A stretch of DNA of 6,527 nucleotides from NCBI GenBank assembly GCA_046728115.1, contig JBKPDW010000066.1:1-6527 (forward strand), written 5' to 3'. Each line of letters starts with the position of its first letter. Position 1 is the first letter of the stretch. This stretch comes from CAVSWN01 sp046728115. GTDB taxonomy: Bacteria; Acidobacteriota; Vicinamibacteria; Vicinamibacterales; CAVVIG01. A model generated the notes under the pieces. The model saw only the letters and a program-made list of their open reading frames with translations, had not been told where the DNA came from and searched no databases. Shown here piece after piece: positions 1 to 3,703 of this stretch. A program made the translations under genes and the position numbers.

Positions 1-108
1 ACCGAGTGCTGCGACGATGCAGCAAGCCGCCGTCCGTCCGCGGCCGCCGTTATGCTCTGCGCGACTTCGTGACGAATTGGAATGAGGTACACACCCTCGC
101 AAGTTCAT
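1..108 (-). CDS. Start of an unidentified protein, cut by the left window edge
   Basis: An ATG at 108-106 is preceded by AAAGGAG at 120-114 with a 5-base spacer, the best Shine-Dalgarno arrangement in the window. The frame stays open for all 36 codons to the window edge. The peptide starts MNLRGCVPHS, continues as a polar, arginine- and glycine-rich stretch, then turns small and hydrophobic (TAACCIVAALG at the edge). This could be the beginning of a membrane segment or a signal peptide with a long basic n-region. It has the same orientation as ligD and lies 295 bases beyond the ligD stop, so it may be the next gene downstream or a separate unit. I do not recognise the family. Only 36 codons are visible, so a chance open frame behind a chance purine-rich stretch remains possible. 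Confidence 0.42.
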   Translation of the reverse strand, partial: MNLRGCVPHSNSSRSRAEHNGGRGRTAACCIVAALG

Positions 109-403
109 AGAGGCTCCTTTCACTGTGTTACGCGCGTTCCCTGCGACACTTCAGCGGACAACTCTGGTCGGCGAGTCGCGTGGCAAAGAGTCGCGCACCG
201 TTCCTCAACCACCGGCCGAAAACGAAGCCGCATTATCCGCTTGGGCCCGTGACGAAGACATTCATGAATCGATGACCGGTCGATAAACTTTTGACAGGTG
301 CAGCTGAACGGAATCGCGACGCGAACTCGTCCGTGACCCTACCGTTTCCTCTTGGATAGACGTCGCGGAGGCGGTTGAGGTGTCGGACGAGCTCGGGAAT
401 GGC
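109..403. other. Intergenic gap after ligD with no recognised gene
   Basis: This stretch separates the ligD stop from the possible start at 108. No convincing reading frame, tRNA or classic hairpin-plus-T-run terminator was found on either strand. Small structures seen are a 10-bp palindrome ATTCATGAAT at 260-269, an 8-bp palindrome GACCGGTC at 274-281, and two copies of GAGTCGCG around 173-195. A promoter for the left-edge gene would be expected here on the minus strand, but I could not pick out a convincing -35/-10 pair. A TTGACA at 291-296 on the plus strand has no matching -10 element and no gene to drive. Confidence 0.6.
114..120 (-). promoter_or_regulatory. Ribosome binding site for the partial left-edge gene
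   Basis: Read on the minus strand this is AAAGGAG, followed by CCTCT and then ATG. Both match to the anti-Shine-Dalgarno sequence and spacing are close to ideal. It is the main evidence that the short open frame at the left edge is translated. Confidence 0.45.
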
Positions 404-2503
404 TTAGCTGTGCTCTCGGGCGACGCGGCTCAGGTCGACGCCTTTCGAGTGTCGGAGTGGCTTCCAGAGGTCGCCGACACGGCTGAGCCGTGTGGGAACT
501 GTGGTCAGCGTGAAGTCGTGGGGATCGATGCCGTGTTCAACTTCGTCCCACGTCAGCGGCGTGGACACGCCGGCGTACTCGCTCGCTCGGACGCTGTAAG
601 CGCTCGCCAATGTCTTGCTCTGGACGTTCTGGAAGCAGTCGATGTACACGCGCTTGCCGCGGGATCGCACGCTGCGCTCCACAGTCGCGACCTTCGGATG
701 TTTGTGGGCGACGACCGTGGCGACGATCTGGCAGTAGAGCAGGCCGGCCTCGAACGGAGTTGCTTCGGGAAGCGGAATGTAAATGTGCAGTCCGTCTGCG
801 CCAGACGTCTTGGGGACACCGATTGCACCCAGCGTCGCCAGCTCATCGCGAATCCACCGCGCCACGTTCAGGACCTGTTCGAACGAAACGCCCGCCGATG
901 GATCGAGGTCGAACGCGGCACAGTCGGCGAATTCAGGATTCGGCAGCCGCGAGAACCACGGATCCTGGGAGATGGCGGCGAGCTGCGTCGTGTACATGAG
1001 GGTCAGCAGGCTGCCGCCAATCACGTGCTGTCGCTTGTCCGCCGTGCCGACGTCTTCCGTGCGAACACCCGCCGGCACATCCGGCGCACGATGCTGGTAA
1101 AAAGGCTTGGCATCGACGCCGTTCGGAAAGCGCTTGAGCACGAGCGGCCGGTCAGCGATTGCGGACAAAACGAATGGCGCAACCTGGACGTAGTAGCGAA
1201 ACAGGTCGCCTTTCGTCAGCTTCAGCTTCGGCCAGAACACCTTGTGCAGATTCGTGACCTTCAGAGATTGACCGTCGCGAAGCGACAACACGCCATCTCG
1301 ACGGGAACGCTCGAGTTCGGTCAGCTCGGCAACGAGCTTTTGCCGCTCCGCATCGGTCGGGACCTGCGATTCGCCGGTACGCAGATCCTGGGTTCGCCGA
1401 GCCGTGGTTCGCGGGTTCGAGGTTCGCGGGTTCGCGGTTCGCGGGTTCGCGGTTCGGGGGTTCGCGGTTCGCGGGTTCACGGACGACGGGTTTGGTGTTC
1501 GCGGGTTCGCGGGTTCGGGGTTTCGTCGCGGCCCTTGCTCCCGAATCACATCTTCGGGCCTTTTGTCGTCGCGGAGGCCCATGTACACCGGGTGGCGAAG
1601 CTTGCCGTCGGCGGTCCACTCCGTGAACTTGACCTGGGCGACGAGTTTCGGCTGAACCCAGTGCGGCCGTTCGTTGGTTTTTGGCGCCGTCTTGAACGGA
1701 CACGTCTGTGTGGCGAGCGGCTCGAGCAGTTTCATCAGCTTGGCCAGCTCGCGTTCGTTGAAGCCAGTTCCGGTGTGACCGGCGTAGATCAAGTCCGATC
1801 CCGCGTACACCCCGAGGAGGAGCGCCCCAAAGTACGACCGTGCCTTGCGGGGCTCGGTCCAGCCGCCGATCACGAACTCCTGCTCGTGCACGAGCTTGAT
1901 CTTCCGCCAGTCGGGCGTGCGCTTACCCGACTTGTAGAGCGAAACAGCGTGCTTCGCGATCAACCCTTCCCATCCATGTTCCTTCGCCTGTGCGAGGAGT
2001 GCCCGACCGTCGCCCCGAACCACCGTGCTCAGACGCAGGATCGCTGGGAGCTTCGCGCCGTTGAACAGCCGCTCGAGCGCGGCGCGTCGTTCGATCAGCG
2101 GTCGGTCGCGCAGATCCTTCGGGCCGTCGCGCAGGAGATCGAAGACCACGAACGCGACGTTCGCATGAGAGGCAGCCTGATTGGACGGATCGACGATGTG
2201 GATACGGCCCTGCAGCTGTTGAAAACCCGCGGGCTCGCCCTGCTCGTTCAATGCAACGATTTCGCCGTCGAGGATGACGGGCGCTTTGAGCTTGCGCCCC
2301 CACTGCCGGAGCGCGCTCGCAATTTCGGGGAACTGATTGGTCTTTTCATTGCCGAGCCGCGACCAGAGGCGAACCGCCCGCGCGTCCACCTCCGCGATCG
2401 CGCGAATGCCGTCGTACTTGGGTTCATAGACGAAATTCGGATCGTCGAGGGGTGGATCGCCGAGCGACGCCAACATCGGAAAAAAGGGAATCGAGGCAGG
2501 CAA
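404..2503 (-). CDS. ligD: NHEJ DNA ligase D, LIG-POL type (ATP-dependent ligase plus polymerase)
   Basis: This protein repairs double-strand breaks with Ku: the polymerase domain fills in ends and the ligase seals nicks using ATP. Its 699 residues begin with an adenylation domain. Visible there are motif I KYDGIRA (nucleophile Lys29), motif III LDGEIVAL (about 78-85), motif IIIa FVVFDLL (118-124), motif IV WEGLIAKH (178-185) and the motif V lysines in DWRKIKLV (Lys201, Lys203). An OB-fold follows, with motif VI LRHPVYMGLRDDK near 302-314. After a repeat-rich linker (about 328-376) comes the primase-like polymerase domain, starting near VTNLHKVFWP (416-425). It holds the metal-binding pair in FDLDP (Asp532, Asp534), SGADGLHIY with His573, and the third acidic residue in YIDCFQN (Asp622). 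The phosphoesterase (PE) domain of mycobacterial and Pseudomonas LigD is absent, so the architecture resembles Bacillus LigD, lengthened by the linker. The start is uncertain: TTG at 2503 keeps residues ahead of the conserved PMLA, ATG at 2476 is the alternative, and neither has a clear Shine-Dalgarno. The frame is closed upstream by TAA at 2542-2540. The stop is TAA. Confidence 0.96.
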   Translation of the reverse strand: MPASIPFFPMLASLGDPPLDDPNFVYEPKYDGIRAIAEVDARAVRLWSRLGNEKTNQFPEIASALRQWGRKLKAPVILDGEIVALNEQGEPAGFQQLQGRIHIVDPSNQAASHANVAFVVFDLLRDGPKDLRDRPLIERRAALERLFNGAKLPAILRLSTVVRGDGRALLAQAKEHGWEGLIAKHAVSLYKSGKRTPDWRKIKLVHEQEFVIGGWTEPRKARSYFGALLLGVYAGSDLIYAGHTGTGFNERELAKLMKLLEPLATQTCPFKTAPKTNERPHWVQPKLVAQVKFTEWTADGKLRHPVYMGLRDDKRPEDVIREQGPRRNPEPANPRTPNPSSVNPRTANPRTANPRTANPRTSNPRTTARRTQDLRTGESQVPTDAERQKLVAELTELERSRRDGVLSLRDGQSLKVTNLHKVFWPKLKLTKGDLFRYYVQVAPFVLSAIADRPLVLKRFPNGVDAKPFYQHRAPDVPAGVRTEDVGTADKRQHVIGGSLLTLMYTTQLAAISQDPWFSRLPNPEFADCAAFDLDPSAGVSFEQVLNVARWIRDELATLGAIGVPKTSGADGLHIYIPLPEATPFEAGLLYCQIVATVVAHKHPKVATVERSVRSRGKRVYIDCFQNVQSKTLASAYSVRASEYAGVSTPLTWDEVEHGIDPHDFTLTTVPTRLSRVGDLWKPLRHSKGVDLSRVAREHS
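1391..1525. repeat. 15-bp in-frame tandem repeat coding the LigD inter-domain linker
   Basis: Five adjacent 15-bp units occupy 1406-1420, 1421-1435, 1436-1450, 1451-1465 and 1466-1480. The plus-strand consensus is GGTTCGCGGGTTCGC, with at most two changes per unit. Each unit is itself two near copies of GGTTCGC (8 + 7 bases). Degenerate half-units extend the tract on both sides, for example at 1391-1397 and 1498-1520. Read in the ligD frame each unit encodes Ala-Asn-Pro-Arg-Thr, giving a proline- and arginine-rich, probably unstructured linker between the ligase and polymerase domains. Because the period is a multiple of three, copies can be gained or lost without breaking the frame. The tract has no stops in several frames on both strands, which helps create long shadow frames. 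Confidence 0.93.
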
Positions 2504-2504
2504 T

Positions 2505-2586
2505 TGATGATTGCAGATTGCTGAATGTCGATTGCTAATTTATTCCAGAAGCTCGCGAATCACCAATCAGCAATTTGCAATCATCA
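2505..2586. repeat. Inverted heptamer arrays forming a 20-bp hairpin between ku and ligD
   Basis: The arm at 2505-2524 and the reverse complement of 2567-2586 agree at 19 of 20 positions, separated by 42 bases. The odd pair (2516/2575) would be G·U in a plus-strand RNA and C·A in the minus-strand transcript. A further 4-bp pairing is possible inside (2530-2533 with 2558-2561). Each side is built of heptamers close to GATTGCT: five in a row on the plus strand at 2509-2543 and four on the minus strand at 2582-2555. The region is much richer in A+T than its surroundings. It lies just beyond the ku stop (2603-2605) and ends one base before the TTG assigned as ligD start. It could act as a transcription attenuator, RNA-processing site or translational control element, or be a dispersed intergenic repeat with no function. 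No T-run follows, so a classic intrinsic terminator is not evident. Confidence 0.85.
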
Positions 2587-2602
2587 CTGAGCATGGCCCT
2601 CA

Positions 2603-3448
2603 TCAGGCAGCGTCACGCCCTCGCTTACTCGCGACCCGCCTGCGAACGGGTTTTCGGGCCTTGGACTCTTTGCGGGGCCCGGCTTGCGCCAGCGATTGAC
2701 GCAGGCGTTCCATCAAGTCGACGACCTCGGCCTGCTGGGGCGCCGCCGCCGGCGCAAGCGCGATCTGCTTGCCTTTGAGCTTGGCCTGAATGATTTTCCG
2801 CAGGTTATCCCGATACTCGTCGGTGTACTTATCCGGATCCCACTCGGCCGCTAGATTGTTGATGAGCGCCTTCGCCATCGTCCGTTCATTGGCTCGCACG
2901 CCGCTTGCGGACGGGAAGCTCAGCTTCTCGACATCGGCCAGTTCGTCGGCGAAGCGCATGACGGTCAGGACGATCGCGTCGCCGATCACTTCGACGCCAG
3001 CCAGGTGCTGCGCATCGCGAAGAATGAACTTCGCGATGCCGATGCGACCCGATTCGCGAATCGCTTCGCGGAACAGCGCGTACGCGCGCTCGCCGCTCTT
3101 GGCGGGCATGACGTAGAACGGCGTCTCGAAGAACCGATCGTCGATTTCCTCGGCTTTCACGAAATCGATGATGTCGATAGTTCGCGTTTTTTCGAGCGCC
3201 GCAGCCTTGAAGTCGTCCTTGGTCAGCACGACGAAACGGCCTTTCTCGAACTCATAGCCCTTGACCAGGTCTTCCCACGCGACCGGAGTGCCGTCGCGGA
3301 TACAGACCCGCTCGAACTTCACCGGCGATTTGTCCGTGGCGTGCAGCAGCCGGAACTTCGGCCGATGATTCCGGACGGCCGTGTAGAGCTCGATCGGGAT
3401 GTTGACCAGGCCGAAGGTGATGGACCCCTTCCACAGCGCTCGGGCCAT
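2603..3448 (-). CDS. ku: Ku, DNA end-binding protein of bacterial NHEJ
   Basis: Bacterial Ku forms a homodimeric ring that threads onto broken DNA ends and recruits LigD. The 281 residues have the usual family length and begin with the hallmark ARALWKGSITFGLVNIPIEL. The beta-barrel core follows, including VKGYEFEKGRFVVLTKDD (about 63-80), then ETPFYVMP, the family segment ALFREAIRESGRIGIAKF, and VLTVMRFADEL. The region around DKYTDEYRDNLRKIIQAKLKG closes the core. The last 25 residues (257-281) form a lysine/arginine-rich tail with 11 basic residues, the type of extension that in other bacterial Ku proteins contributes to DNA binding and threading. ATG at 3448-3446 is chosen because it directly precedes the conserved N-terminus. 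No strong Shine-Dalgarno is visible and the start is 3 bases after the previous stop, so translation may be coupled to the upstream gene. The stop is TGA, and the ligD partner lies 99 bases further on. Confidence 0.97.
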   Translation of the reverse strand: MARALWKGSITFGLVNIPIELYTAVRNHRPKFRLLHATDKSPVKFERVCIRDGTPVAWEDLVKGYEFEKGRFVVLTKDDFKAAALEKTRTIDIIDFVKAEEIDDRFFETPFYVMPAKSGERAYALFREAIRESGRIGIAKFILRDAQHLAGVEVIGDAIVLTVMRFADELADVEKLSFPSASGVRANERTMAKALINNLAAEWDPDKYTDEYRDNLRKIIQAKLKGKQIALAPAAAPQQAEVVDLMERLRQSLAQAGPRKESKARKPVRRRVASKRGRDAA

Positions 3449-3451
3449 ACT

Positions 3452-3703
3452 TCAGTGCTTTCGTTTCAATTCGCGTTCCGCTTCGAGCCAGTCCTCGAAG
3501 TCCATGCCATGGCCGCCGCCACGCTCGAGATACCGGTGGTAGGCGCGAAGACGGATATCCTCGTCGCTCGGCTCGGCGGACGCCGGCGCGGATGGGGTGT
3601 CGTCGGACACCGCCGCCGGTGCGGGCTTGGTGCGACGCGAGCGTGCGACAGGCCGTGCCGGGCCGACCTCATCAACTTCTGTGGGTCGACGTCGTTTCGC
3701 CAT
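3452..3703 (-). CDS. Small DUF2934-family protein between treS and ku
   Basis: This is an 83-residue protein of unknown function. The C-terminal part (about 46-82) matches the pattern I know for DUF2934: an acidic start (SDEDIRLRAYHRYLERGG), then HGMDFEDWLEAERELKRK, with its conserved Tyr, Gly-Gly, Asp, Trp and Glu residues, likely two short helices. The first 45 residues are low-complexity, rich in Arg, Pro and Ala, with basic clusters (KRRR at 3-6, RSRRTK at 21-26) that could contact nucleic acid. This is inference only. No signal peptide or membrane segment is seen, so it is probably cytoplasmic. The ATG at 3703-3701 has GGAG seven bases upstream. The gene overlaps the end of treS by 32 bases in another frame and stops 3 bases before ku starts, which places it firmly in one transcription unit with both. 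A specific role in end-joining or trehalose metabolism cannot be read from the sequence. Confidence 0.9.
   Translation of the reverse strand: MAKRRRPTEVDEVGPARPVARSRRTKPAPAAVSDDTPSAPASAEPSDEDIRLRAYHRYLERGGGHGMDFEDWLEAERELKRKH

Noticed and set aside
291..296. Perfect TTGACA -35 element on the plus strand
   Set aside because: No -10-like hexamer lies 16-18 bases downstream and there is no supported plus-strand gene to transcribe.
1391..1525. CRISPR array
   Set aside because: Units are directly adjacent 15-mers with no unique spacers, lie inside a coding frame, and there are no cas genes nearby.
380..2524. A 714-codon open frame on the plus strand opposite ligD
   Set aside because: It has no recognisable domain, is rich in Arg/Val/Leu as expected from the reverse complement of G+C-rich coding sequence, and runs through the repeat, which lacks stops in several frames. 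The minus-strand frame carries all LigD motifs.
2537..2565. Minus-strand promoter for ligD (TTGGTG, 17-18 bases, ATAAAT/TAAATT)
   Set aside because: It matches only 3 of 6 and about 4 of 6 consensus positions, within an A+T-rich repeat where such matches are expected by chance. Not strong enough to list.
2505..2586. Classic rho-independent terminator after ku
   Set aside because: The stem is long but A+T-rich with a 42-base loop, and no T-run follows on the minus strand. It is kept as an inverted repeat of unknown role.
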